From Magnetovibrio sp. (GTDB lineage: Bacteria > Pseudomonadota > Alphaproteobacteria > Rhodospirillales > Magnetovibrionaceae), in the NCBI RefSeq assembly GCF_036568125.1, contig NZ_DATCTF010000006.1, forward strand, positions 108,082 to 172,081: a stretch of DNA of 64,000 nucleotides, written 5' to 3'. The notes beneath the pieces are model-generated. The model made no database searches, was not told the origin of the DNA, and saw only the letters and a program-made list of their open reading frames with translations. This document shows positions 18,674-27,097 of this stretch, piece after piece. The stretch's first letter is position 1. Each line of letters starts with the position of its first letter. Both the position numbers and the translations under genes were made by a program.

Positions 18674-18877
18674 TTAGGCAATGATGTCGGGAATGGAACC
18701 ACTTTCAAGCTTGGCGATCTGATCCTTGAGCAACAATTTGCGCTTTTTCAAGCGTTGCAGTTGCAGGCGGTCCGGTGCGGGATCTTCGCTCAGGCGCGCG
18801 ATCACGTCGTCGAGGTCGCGGTGTTCGATCTTCAGCTGTTCAAGCTGGGCAATGGTGTCGTTCGTGATGTCTATCAT
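18674..18877 (-). CDS. YdcH family (DUF465) small protein
   Basis: 67-residue helical protein with the DUF465 pattern: IAQLEQLKIEHRDLDDVIARL, then a spacer with DRLQLQRLKKRKLLLKDQI. Predicted antiparallel helical hairpin. A second member of the same family is encoded in the opposite direction 193 bp away (19070-19237). Function of the family is not established. Confidence 0.88.
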   Translation of the reverse strand: MIDITNDTIAQLEQLKIEHRDLDDVIARLSEDPAPDRLQLQRLKKRKLLLKDQIAKLESGSIPDIIA

Positions 18878-19069
18878 GGGGAATCCGTGCCAATTCGCGT
18901 CACCATATCATGAAATGACACCTTTATGACAGAAACGGATGTGTGATTCGATGGAGACTGTTGGGCAAGTTGCTGAAACTCCTCAACGATCCAAACCGGC
19001 TTTACAGGGTGGATGAGCGAGAGTTAAGATTCTTGCTCTAACCGACCTTTAATTGAGGGAGAAATTCCA

Positions 19070-19237
19070 ATGGCATTGGAGAATAGGATCGATTCGCTTA
19101 AAACCCGTCATGGCGAGTTGGAAGTGGCGCTCGACGCAGCAACGGCCCGGCCGTTTCCCGATGAAGTCGAAATCCACACCCTCAAGAAAGAAAAATTGCG
19201 AATAAAAGACGAATTGGAAAGTCTCACACACCACTGA
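19070..19237 (+). CDS. Second YdcH family (DUF465) small protein, 55 aa
   Basis: A 55-residue reading frame with a strong GAGGGAG ribosome-binding site and its own terminator. Its sequence (RIDSLKTRHGELEVALDAA, then EVEIHTLKKEKLRIKDELES) follows the same helix-spacer-helix pattern as the DUF465 protein encoded divergently at 18674-18877. It is short enough to be missed by automated callers. Confidence 0.85.
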   Translation: MALENRIDSLKTRHGELEVALDAATARPFPDEVEIHTLKKEKLRIKDELESLTHH

Positions 19238-19276
19238 GCGAAAAATCACCGACATGTGGTTGAGATAGACAAATCC

Positions 19277-19313
19277 AAAACCGGTCTTCCCGAAAGGGGA
19301 GGCCGGTTTTTTC
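19277..19313 (+). terminator. Rho-independent terminator after small DUF465 gene
   Basis: Stem aaaaccggtcttccc/ggggaggccggtttt with a gaaa tetraloop and a run of T residues, 40 bp after the DUF465 stop. Confidence 0.9.
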
Positions 19314-19445
19314 ATCGCGTAACTTTGTTTGAGGGGCCGCAGCGGTAACACTTGGTTACATTTATGCTGTGGTGGTGATTTTGCGTTTTCGCTATTGTGA
19401 TTGCCTTAAACGATTGGGTTGGTTTTCTGTGGGGATGGTCTCGTG

Positions 19446-19949
19446 ATGCGGTTTTTGTTTGCTCCTTTTATCGTCGCAGTGGTGCTGTTGGCGCTGACGT
19501 CGAACGTCCGGGCGGAATACCGCGTCGAAAGCATCGACAACGATTATCAAAACGAAGTCCAAGCGGCGGCGGAAGAAGACAAATATCTGGTGCTGTTCTT
19601 CCATCAGGCGGGCTGTCCCTATTGCGACAAAATGCGTGCCCGCGTGCATCCCGAACCGGCGGTGATGGAATATTTTTCAAAACACTTCGTGATGATGGAA
19701 AGCAACATCAAGGGCAACCTGGACATCGTCATGCCCGACGGCACGCCCGCCAACGAGGTCGAGTTCGCGCGCAAAATTCGCGTGCGCGCCACCCCGGTGT
19801 TCGTGTTCTACGACAAGGACGGGGCCCCGGCGCTACGCACCACCGGCTATCTCGACGAAAAGCAGTTTCTGTTGGCCGGAAAGTATGTGGTCGACGGCGT
19901 ACACAAAACCGGGAAATCTTTTTTCCGCTATATCCAGGACCAGAACTGA
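19446..19949 (+). CDS. Exported thioredoxin-like protein (SoxW family)
   Basis: 167-residue periplasmic thioredoxin-fold protein. A signal peptide (MRFLFAPFIVAVVLLALTSN, cleavage after VRA) is followed by a CPYC active site (Cys 57 and 60) in the context LVLFFHQAGCPYCDKM, and the cis-Pro loop VRATPVFVFYD. This is the SoxW/thioredoxin-2 pattern. The ATG at 19446 is preferred to one 9 codons upstream because it starts the signal peptide. Three bp before a TolC-like gene. No sox genes lie nearby, so a sulfur-oxidation role is not supported. Confidence 0.85.
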   Translation: MRFLFAPFIVAVVLLALTSNVRAEYRVESIDNDYQNEVQAAAEEDKYLVLFFHQAGCPYCDKMRARVHPEPAVMEYFSKHFVMMESNIKGNLDIVMPDGTPANEVEFARKIRVRATPVFVFYDKDGAPALRTTGYLDEKQFLLAGKYVVDGVHKTGKSFFRYIQDQN

Positions 19950-19952
19950 GCC

Positions 19953-21371
19953 ATGCGGGGGGGGATGAAAAACTGGGCTTGGGTGGCCGTCGTTTTGACC
20001 GGCCTTGGTTCCGTGGCGGCGTTGGCACAGGATGAAACGGTGATCACCGCGTCGCACGTGTTGGAACGCATCACCGCGAACGGCGATTACGCCATTCGCA
20101 CCGCGGCCGCCGACATCGACATCGCCCGCGCACGCTTGGCCGAAGCCGATGCGGGCCTGATGCCAACGCTGGCGCTGTCGGCCACCGGACAGTTCTACCG
20201 TCCCAGTGCGGCGGACAAATACCCCGACGACAACGCCGAGGCTTACGGCAAGTTGGAAGTGGTGCAACCGATCTACGACTTCGGTCAAACCACCAGCGCG
20301 CGCGATGCGGCCGGCAAGCTGGCTGAAGCGGCGGAGCAATCGCTGGTCTCTGCGCGCAACACCGTGATGTTGGAAGGCTTGGCGCTGTTTTACGACCTGC
20401 ATGCCTCGGAACTGGAGGTGCGCGGCCTCAACGAAAGCCATACTTCCGCCTATCTGAAATGGGATCGCGCCAAGGAAAGCCTCGCGCTTGGCCGCGCCAG
20501 TCCGGTCGACGTGGCCGAGGCGCTGACCTTGGCGGAACAAAGCCGCTTGGTCTATTACCGCGAGCGCACCCGCAACGCCGGCTATCGCTTGCGCCTGGAA
20601 GAGCTGATGGGCGTGGCGTTGCCCGAAGAACTGATCTCGCCGCCCAAGCCGCCCAAGGCGAAACATGCGGAAATCGACCGAAAAAAATTTCTCGCTGCGG
20701 TGATGGATCGCAATCCCGATCTGGTGGCGTTGGTCAAGCAAGGCGAAGCGGCCGGTATCAGCCGCGATGGCGTGGCGGTGATGCCCAGCTTGGACGCCTT
20801 CGCCAACACGGAATACACCACTCGCGATCTGCGCGGACGCAACGACTATGCGCTTGGCGCGCGGTTGTCGTGGCCGATTTTCGACGGCGGCGTGACGGCG
20901 GCGAAAAAGACCCGTCTTGCGGGCGAGCAGTCGCGCATCAACGCCAAGATCGAAGCCAAGAAAAGCGAACTGCGGCGCGCTTCGCTCAATGCGGTGATGA
21001 ATTTGGACGACGCCTACCAGCGCGTCATTTCGGCGTTGGCGCAGCATGACTATACGTCCAAGAACTTGCTGCGCCGCCAGCAGTTGTATGCCCAAGAACG
21101 CGTCGCCGACCTAGGCAGCGCGATGATCGAACACACCAAGGCCGAGGCCGAACTGGTGCGCGCCACCGGGGCGTACCGCATGGTCCAGGCGCGCATCGCG
21201 GTGCTGCTGGGCGAACAGCCGGGGCGCGGAATCAAACCCGATTTTCTCGCCGCCGAAGGCTTCACGCTGGAAAGTGGCGGCAGCTTCGTGCCTAAGTCTG
21301 GAACCGGTTTCGGCCAAGACGATGCCGAGCAATTCAAGCGCCAAGATATCGTTCCGCCGCCCGCACAATGA
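19953..21371 (+). CDS. TolC family outer membrane efflux protein
   Basis: 472-residue outer-membrane channel protein. A signal peptide (WAWVAVVLTGLGSVAALAQ) is followed by two repeats of long helices and beta strands typical of TolC: repeat 1 with LMPTLALSATGQFYR and LEVVQPIYDFGQT, repeat 2 with VMPSLDAFANTEYTT and LSWPIFDGGVTAAKK. The start could be the ATG at 19953 or 19965. It overlaps or abuts an adaptor gene downstream, but no inner-membrane pump gene follows. Confidence 0.9.
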   Translation: MRGGMKNWAWVAVVLTGLGSVAALAQDETVITASHVLERITANGDYAIRTAAADIDIARARLAEADAGLMPTLALSATGQFYRPSAADKYPDDNAEAYGKLEVVQPIYDFGQTTSARDAAGKLAEAAEQSLVSARNTVMLEGLALFYDLHASELEVRGLNESHTSAYLKWDRAKESLALGRASPVDVAEALTLAEQSRLVYYRERTRNAGYRLRLEELMGVALPEELISPPKPPKAKHAEIDRKKFLAAVMDRNPDLVALVKQGEAAGISRDGVAVMPSLDAFANTEYTTRDLRGRNDYALGARLSWPIFDGGVTAAKKTRLAGEQSRINAKIEAKKSELRRASLNAVMNLDDAYQRVISALAQHDYTSKNLLRRQQLYAQERVADLGSAMIEHTKAEAELVRATGAYRMVQARIAVLLGEQPGRGIKPDFLAAEGFTLESGGSFVPKSGTGFGQDDAEQFKRQDIVPPPAQ

Positions 21372-21391
21372 TGATGAAGGGGGAGAGTCCC

Positions 21392-21892
21392 GTGAGAGCT
21401 TTTCTGATTGCCGCTTTGATGGCGTTGGCGCCCGCGACCGGTTGGGCCGCCGAGCGCGCCTTGAGCTTCGCCGTGTCCGGTGTCGTGGCCGAGATAAAGG
21501 TGCACGCGGGCGACACCGTTCAAAAGGGCGACGTGTTGGCGACGTTGGACGTGACCACGTTCGCAGCCAAAAAACGCGCCGCCGACGAGGCGGTGAAAGC
21601 CAGCCAGGTGATCTTCGAACTAGCCGACCGTCGTTTGTCTCAGGTTCAAGAACTGTTCGACGCGCTGTCGACTTCGGCGGAAAACGTCGAACTCGCCGAA
21701 ACCACCCAGGCCAACGCCAAAATGGCCCTGGAAAACGCTCGCGCCGCGCAAACGGTCGCCACATGGCAGCTTGCCCGCGCGACCCTCAAGGCGCCTTTTG
21801 CGGGCACAGTTTCCGCCACGCCGGGCTATGCGGGGCAGGTGGTGAATTTGAATGCCGAAACCGCGGCGGTGGTGGTGCTCTCTACGCCGTGA
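21392..21892 (+). CDS. Short periplasmic adaptor (HlyD/MFP) protein
   Basis: 166-residue efflux adaptor. GTG at 21392 is chosen as start because GGGGGAGA lies just upstream and a perfect signal peptide follows (RAFLIAALMALAPATGWA). The mature part has a half biotinyl-lipoyl domain (VSGVVAEIKVHAGDTVQKGD), an alpha-hairpin and the second half (ATLKAPFAGTVSATPGYAGQ). The usual beta-barrel and membrane-proximal domains are missing, so it is much shorter than standard 350-400-residue adaptors. The frame also permits an ATG at 21368 overlapping the TolC gene. Confidence 0.82.
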   Translation: MRAFLIAALMALAPATGWAAERALSFAVSGVVAEIKVHAGDTVQKGDVLATLDVTTFAAKKRAADEAVKASQVIFELADRRLSQVQELFDALSTSAENVELAETTQANAKMALENARAAQTVATWQLARATLKAPFAGTVSATPGYAGQVVNLNAETAAVVVLSTP

Positions 21893-21895
21893 GGC

Positions 21896-23539
21896 CTATA
21901 AGTCCTCAGCCACTTCCCTGAGCTTGAACTTCTGGATCTTACCCGTGGAGGTTTTCGGCAGTTCAGAAAATACCACGTTCTTGGGGCACTTGTAGTGCGC
22001 CAAGTTGTCGCGGCAGAATTTGATCATTTCCTCTTCCGTCACCGTGCCTTCGGTGCCGGGTTTCAGTTCTATGAACGCGCACGGGGTTTCGCCCCACTTG
22101 TCGTCGGACTTGGCGACCACGGCGGCGGCGAACACGGCGGGGTGCTTGTTGAGCGTGTCTTCGACCTCGATCGAGGAGATGTTCTCACCACCGGAAATGA
22201 TGATGTCCTTGGAACGGTCCTTGAGCTTGATGTAGTCGTCGGGCTGCATCACGCCGAGGTCGCCGGAATGGAACCAGCCGCCGCGAAAGGCTTCCGCCGT
22301 GGCGTCGGGGTTTTTCAAATAGCCCTTCATCACGATGTTGCCGCGGAACATGGTTTCTCCCATGGTCTCGCCGTCGTTGGGCACCCGCTCCATGGTTTCG
22401 GGGTCGATGATTTGCAGGTCTTCCAACACGTGATAGGGCACGCCTTGGCGGCCTTTTTTCAAGGTCTGCTGTTCGATGCTCAACGCGTCCCATTCGGGGT
22501 GCCACGCGCACATGGTGGCGGGGCCATAGGTTTCCGTCAGGCCGTAGACGTGGGTGACGTTGAAACCGGCCTTTTGCATGTTTTCCAGTGTCGAGGCGGG
22601 CGGCGGCGCGGCGGCGACCATGACCTCGACCTTGTGATCGAAGGGGCGCTTCTCGGCCTCGGTGGCGTTGATGACGAAGTTAAGCACGATCGGTGCGCCG
22701 CAAAAGTGCGTGGCCTTTTCATCGGCGATGGCCTGATAGATGTTGGCGGCGTTGACCCGGCGCAGGCACAGGCTGGTGCCGGCGTTGGCGGCCAGGGTCC
22801 AGGGGAAGCACCAGCCGTTGCAGTGAAACATCGGCAAGGTCCACAGGTAGCGCGGGTGATGGCCCATGTTCCAACCGACGATGTTGCTGATGGCGTTGAG
22901 ATACGCGCCGCGATGGTGATAGACCACGCCCTTGGGATTGCCGGTGGTGCCGGAGGTGTAGTTGAGCGAGATCGCGTCCCATTCGTCGTCGGGCAATCGC
23001 CACGCGAAATCTTCGTCGCCCTCGGCCAGGAAGGCTTCGTAATCCATCTCACCCAGCCTGTCGCCGCGCACCTCGGCCAGTTCGTCGTCGACGTCGATGA
23101 CGGTGATGTCGTCGCGCCCGATCAGTGCCAGTGCGTCTTTGATGGTGGTGGAAAATTCGGTGTCGGTGATGAGAAACTTGGCTTCGCCGTGGTTCAAGAT
23201 AAAGGCGATGTTGTCGGCGTCCAGGCGGTAGTTGAGCGCGTTGAGTACCGCACCGGTGACCGGAACGCCGAAGTGGCATTCGAACATTTCCGGGATGTTG
23301 GGCAGCATCACCGCGACGGTGTCGCCCTTGGAGATGCCGCGTTTGGCGAGTGCTGAAGCCAGACGCTTGGCGCGGGCGAAGGTCTGTGACCAGGTGTAGC
23401 GGCGATCGCCGTGGACCACGCTTTCCAGTTCGGGGTAGACACGCGCCGCGCGCTGCAAAAACGACAGCGGGCTCAGCGGCTGATGGTTGGCCGGAGTCTT
23501 ATCCAGGTTCTGTTCGTAGATGTTCACGCCACGGTTCAT
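21896..23539 (-). CDS. Acyl-CoA synthetase, AMP-forming (DmdB/AlkK-like)
   Basis: 547-residue acid-CoA ligase. Motifs: NYTSGTTGNPKGVVYHHRG (P-loop, ~residue 190), GLTETYGP, WFHSGDLG and DRSKDIIISGGENISSIE, ending with KTSTGKIQKFKLRE (catalytic Lys). The N-terminal NHQPLSPLSFLQRAA and the HCNGWCFPWTLAANAGT loop match the medium-chain / methylmercaptopropionate ligase group. A strong GGGGAGAG ribosome-binding site supports the start. It diverges from prpE, suggesting short-to-medium-chain acid use. Substrate is uncertain. Confidence 0.9.
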   Translation of the reverse strand: MNRGVNIYEQNLDKTPANHQPLSPLSFLQRAARVYPELESVVHGDRRYTWSQTFARAKRLASALAKRGISKGDTVAVMLPNIPEMFECHFGVPVTGAVLNALNYRLDADNIAFILNHGEAKFLITDTEFSTTIKDALALIGRDDITVIDVDDELAEVRGDRLGEMDYEAFLAEGDEDFAWRLPDDEWDAISLNYTSGTTGNPKGVVYHHRGAYLNAISNIVGWNMGHHPRYLWTLPMFHCNGWCFPWTLAANAGTSLCLRRVNAANIYQAIADEKATHFCGAPIVLNFVINATEAEKRPFDHKVEVMVAAAPPPASTLENMQKAGFNVTHVYGLTETYGPATMCAWHPEWDALSIEQQTLKKGRQGVPYHVLEDLQIIDPETMERVPNDGETMGETMFRGNIVMKGYLKNPDATAEAFRGGWFHSGDLGVMQPDDYIKLKDRSKDIIISGGENISSIEVEDTLNKHPAVFAAAVVAKSDDKWGETPCAFIELKPGTEGTVTEEEMIKFCRDNLAHYKCPKNVVFSELPKTSTGKIQKFKLREVAEDL

Positions 23540-23738
23540 GTCAGGCTCTCCCCAATCTCTCGCGTGGGCTCAGTCTGTCATAATGCTGCATTGCAAAAAA
23601 GGATCTTTTGCATCAAAATTCGGTCCAGGAGATCGATGCGCGCACGCGGGGGTGTGGGTGTGTCAACCAGATGAACTCCGGCGCTGCGCAGAGGCACGAA
23701 CCTGGCGCGGAAAGAGCGGAGGGTGACAGGGAGGAACT

Positions 23739-25646
23739 ATGGCCAATCCTTATGAAGTGGCGCACGCGCGTTCGCTAACGGATCCCAGTGGGTTTTGGGG
23801 CGACATCGCCCAGAAGATCGATTGGGTGAAGCCGTGGGATAAAGTTCTCGACGACAGCAATCCGCCGTTTTACCGCTGGTTTGTGGGTGCTGAATGCAAC
23901 ACCTGCTACAATGCCGTCGACCGCCATGTGAAAAATGGCCGGGGCGATCAAGCTGCGCTGATCTACGACAGCCCGATGACCGGCGGCACCCAGCAGACCT
24001 ACACCTACGCCCAGCTGCAAGACCAAGTGTCGCGCTTCGCGGGTGTGCTGCGCGCCAACGGCGTGGGCAAGGGCGATCGGGTCATCATTTACATGCCGAT
24101 GATTGCCGAGGCCGTTATCGCGATGCTGGCGACAGCACGGTTGGGCGCGATCCATTCGGTGGTGTTCGGCGGTTTCGCCGCGGCCGAATTGGCGACGCGC
24201 ATCGACGATGCCAAACCTAAAGCGATTGTTGCGGCTAGCTGTGGGCTAGAGCCTGGGAGAATAATTGAATATTGCCCGCTACTAGACAAAGCCATTCATT
24301 TGGCTAGGCACAACGTTGAAAAATGTGTGATTCTGAATCGTCCTGAAGCTCCTTCGACATTAAGACTAGATCGAGATGTCGATTGGGCCGAGGCAATGAA
24401 GACAGCCGAACCCGCCGAATGCGTCACGGTTGCGGCGACTGATCCGCTGTACATCCTCTATACCTCCGGCACCACCGGCGTGCCCAAGGGCATCGTGCGC
24501 GACAACGGCGGGCACATGGTTGCGCTGAACTACACCATGAACGCCATTTACGACGTCAAACCCGGCGACGTTTATTGGGCGGCGTCGGACGTGGGCTGGG
24601 TGGTCGGTCACAGCTATATTGTTTACGGTCCGCTGCTGCACGGTTGCACCACCGTGATCTATGAAGGCAAGCCGGTGGGCACGCCCGACGCAGGCGCGTT
24701 TTGGCGGGTCATCTCGGATCACAAGGTCAAGGTGCTGTTCACCGCGCCGACGGCGTTTCGCGCCATCAAGCGCGACGACCCTGAAGCCAAGTTGATGAAG
24801 CAATACGACATGAGCAGCCTCAAGGCGCTCTATCTCGCAGGTGAACGCACCGATCCCGATACCCTCAAGTGGGCGCAGGATATCCTCGGCAAGCCGGTGA
24901 TCGATCACTGGTGGCAAACCGAAACAGGTTGGTCCATCGCGGCCAATTGTTTGGGCCTGCACGCGTTTGAGGTCAAGCCGGGCTCGCCGACCAAGGCAGC
25001 GCCGGGCTGGGATGTTCAGGTGCTTGCCGACGACGGTCATCCGGTCGATGCGGGTACCATCGGCTCGATCTGCTGCAAACTGCCGCTGCCGCCGGGCTCG
25101 TTGCCGACGTTGTGGAACGCCGATGCGCGTTATCAAGAAGCGTATCTCAGCGAGTTTCCGGGCTACTACAAAACCGGCGACGCGGGCTATTTGGACGATG
25201 ACGGTTACGTCTACGTCATGTCGCGCACCGACGACATCATCAACGTCGCCGGACACCGCCTGTCCACCGGCGCGATGGAAGAAGTGCTGTCGGCTCACCC
25301 CGACGTTGCCGAATGTGCGGTGATGGGCGTGGCCGACGATCTGAAAGGTCAGATGCCGCTGGGGCTGTTGGTGCTGAAGGCCGGCGTCGCACGCGACCCC
25401 GCCGACATCGTCAAAGAAGTGGTGCAGATGGTGCGCGATCAAATCGGTCCCGTGGCGGCGTTCAAAACCGCGACCGTGGTCAACCGCTTACCCAAGACGC
25501 GTTCGGGCAAAATCCTGCGCGGCACCATGCAAAAAATCGCCGACAACGAAGATTACAAGATGCCCGCGACCATCGACGACCCGGCCATCTTGGATGAGAT
25601 CGAAGCGGCGTTGGAAGGCATCGGTTACGCCAAGGCGCGCGGCTGA
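23739..25646 (+). CDS. prpE: Propionyl-CoA synthetase
   Basis: Activates propionate (and acetate) to acyl-CoA. 635 residues, with an N-terminal ACAS domain (DPSGFWGDIAQKIDW), the P-loop LYTSGTTGVPKGIVRDNGGH, the PrpE-typical WWQTETGW, and a C-terminal KTRSGKILRGTMQKIAD with the catalytic, acylation-regulated Lys. Reading frame is intact, but codons for residues ~158-220 (about 24205-24400) are AT-rich and use AGA, AGG, ATA and CTA, unlike the rest of the gene. No prpB/C/D genes are adjacent. Confidence 0.94.
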   Translation: MANPYEVAHARSLTDPSGFWGDIAQKIDWVKPWDKVLDDSNPPFYRWFVGAECNTCYNAVDRHVKNGRGDQAALIYDSPMTGGTQQTYTYAQLQDQVSRFAGVLRANGVGKGDRVIIYMPMIAEAVIAMLATARLGAIHSVVFGGFAAAELATRIDDAKPKAIVAASCGLEPGRIIEYCPLLDKAIHLARHNVEKCVILNRPEAPSTLRLDRDVDWAEAMKTAEPAECVTVAATDPLYILYTSGTTGVPKGIVRDNGGHMVALNYTMNAIYDVKPGDVYWAASDVGWVVGHSYIVYGPLLHGCTTVIYEGKPVGTPDAGAFWRVISDHKVKVLFTAPTAFRAIKRDDPEAKLMKQYDMSSLKALYLAGERTDPDTLKWAQDILGKPVIDHWWQTETGWSIAANCLGLHAFEVKPGSPTKAAPGWDVQVLADDGHPVDAGTIGSICCKLPLPPGSLPTLWNADARYQEAYLSEFPGYYKTGDAGYLDDDGYVYVMSRTDDIINVAGHRLSTGAMEEVLSAHPDVAECAVMGVADDLKGQMPLGLLVLKAGVARDPADIVKEVVQMVRDQIGPVAAFKTATVVNRLPKTRSGKILRGTMQKIADNEDYKMPATIDDPAILDEIEAALEGIGYAKARG

Positions 25647-25672
25647 TTTTGCGCGTCTTTCAGCGAAATGAC

Positions 25673-25710
25673 AGGGCCGCGAATATTCGTTCGCGGCCCT
25701 TGTTTTTTTT
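25673..25710 (+). terminator. Rho-independent terminator of prpE
   Basis: Perfect 11-bp stem agggccgcgaa/ttcgcggccct with a 6-nt loop followed by tgtttttttt. Confidence 0.93.
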
Positions 25711-25854
25711 GCATTTCGAAAGCACTTGTGTGCTAGAATAACGATCAAGGTTATGTCCCGAAAGGGGCGGTAATTCAATGTTTTACGACCTGTTTAAGGC
25801 GTCGTGTTTTGCGTCGTTCGAGCATCTGGGATCGCCCAGGAAAGGAGGTTCGCT

Positions 25855-26241
25855 ATGCAAGCCATCTCTTCCGAAAAAGTCTGTTATGTGATCGTCAAGA
25901 CGCGTGAATTCGACGCCAAGGAAGCCGCGCCCTACGACGACCCCGGCGGCAATGCCACCGATGACAACGATCACCAGATCCTCTCCGACCAGCCCGACGA
26001 TTCCGTGTATGAAGAACTGATGTCGTTCTTGGAATCGCTCAGTGAAGAAGAACTGTGCGAATTGCACGCGATGATTATGCTCGGGCGCGGTGATGTGGAC
26101 ATGGAAAATTGGGCCGACGCGGTGCAAACCGCCCAAGACGATTTGGATGAAAGCACGCCCAAGCACCTTTTGGAAATCCCTCTGATCAGCGACTACCTGT
26201 CCGAAGCGCTTTCCCAATTCGGTCAGTCGTGCTCGGACTGA
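25855..26241 (+). CDS. DUF3775 domain-containing protein
   Basis: 128-residue acidic cytoplasmic protein. The start at 25855 follows a perfect AAAGGAGG ribosome-binding site. The family pattern is visible: VCYVIVKTREFDAKE, then FLESLSEEELCELHAMIMLGRGD and a C-terminal TPKHLLEIPLISDYLSEAL. Function of DUF3775 is not known. A 37-codon frame (25778-25891) with its own ribosome-binding site overlaps its start. Convergent with trcR across a shared terminator. Confidence 0.85.
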   Translation: MQAISSEKVCYVIVKTREFDAKEAAPYDDPGGNATDDNDHQILSDQPDDSVYEELMSFLESLSEEELCELHAMIMLGRGDVDMENWADAVQTAQDDLDESTPKHLLEIPLISDYLSEALSQFGQSCSD

Positions 26242-26263
26242 AGGGGCAATGATCGAAAGTCAC

Positions 26264-26295
26264 AAAAAAAGGGCCGCTTGTTGCGGCCCTTTTTG
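26264..26295. terminator. Bidirectional terminator
   Basis: Stem gggccgc/gcggccc flanked by A7 on the left and T5 on the right, between the convergent DUF3775 and trcR genes. Confidence 0.88.
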
Positions 26296-26313
26296 TTGAT
26301 CTGTGAAAAACGC

Positions 26314-26994
26314 TCAGTCTTCGTCGTTGGACGATTTGCCGAACACGCTTTCCACGGTGTGCTCTTCTTCTTCTTCCGCCTTGGGGCCGGGTTCCATGGT
26401 CGGCAGGATCGGCTCGGGCGAATAGTGCGACGGTGCGGGCTCGGCTTCGGTTTGCGGCACGTGGGTGGTGCCGGCCTTGGCACGGGCGATGGCGACGACC
26501 TTTTCGAGATCGGCTTCCGTGCACAGCCCCATGCCCACCGGGCTTTGCGGCTTGATGTTGTTGATGTTCCAGTGGGTGCGTTCGCGCACCGACTTGATGG
26601 TCGGCTTGGTGGTGCCGATGATGCGCGAAATCTGCGCGTCGCTCAACTCCGGATGGTGCTTGAGCAGCCATGCGATGGCGTCCGGACGATCTTGGCGCTT
26701 GGACACCGGCGTGTAGCGCGCACCCTTGCCGCGGGCTTTGGGCATCGGCAACGTTGCCTTGGCCATTTTCAGCGTGGCATTGGGATCGGCCTGACAGCGG
26801 TCGATTTCGGCTTGGGTCAGTTCGCCCGACGCGATCGGGTCGGCACCCTGCATGCCCACCGCAACCTCGCCATCGGCGATGGCTTGCACTTCCAGCTCGT
26901 GCAGACCGACGAATTCGGAGATCTGTTCGAACGAAAGGGCGGTGTTTTCAACCAGCCATACGGCCGTCGCCTTGGGCATCAATGGCTTCGCCAT
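26314..26994 (-). CDS. trcR: Cell cycle transcriptional regulator TrcR (DUF1013)
   Basis: 226-residue protein of the DUF1013 family, named TrcR from work in alphaproteobacteria where it takes part in cell-cycle transcription. The typical N-terminus MAKPLMPKATAVWLVENTAL is followed by two helix-turn-helix-like segments (LSFEQISEFVGLHELEVQAI; LSDAQISRIIGTTKPTIKSV), and the C-terminus is acidic and variable. The start at 26994 is chosen to match this conserved N-terminus rather than the ATG 13 codons upstream. Confidence 0.9.
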   Translation of the reverse strand: MAKPLMPKATAVWLVENTALSFEQISEFVGLHELEVQAIADGEVAVGMQGADPIASGELTQAEIDRCQADPNATLKMAKATLPMPKARGKGARYTPVSKRQDRPDAIAWLLKHHPELSDAQISRIIGTTKPTIKSVRERTHWNINNIKPQSPVGMGLCTEADLEKVVAIARAKAGTTHVPQTEAEPAPSHYSPEPILPTMEPGPKAEEEEEHTVESVFGKSSNDED

Positions 26995-27022
26995 TTTGGG
27001 TTTCCTTATCCATAAAACGGGT

Positions 27023-27045
27023 TCAACCCCCATTGAGGGGGTTGA
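27023..27045 (-). terminator. Hairpin after quinone oxidoreductase gene
   Basis: 9-bp perfect stem tcaaccccc/gggggttga with loop attga lies between the quinone oxidoreductase stop and the trcR start. Only a short T-run follows on the minus strand, so it may be a weak terminator or a leader structure of trcR. Confidence 0.4.
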
Positions 27046-27097
27046 GTTAGCCTTGTTTATCCCAAAAACCCAGGCGGGTAAACCATTTGAGCAAGAT

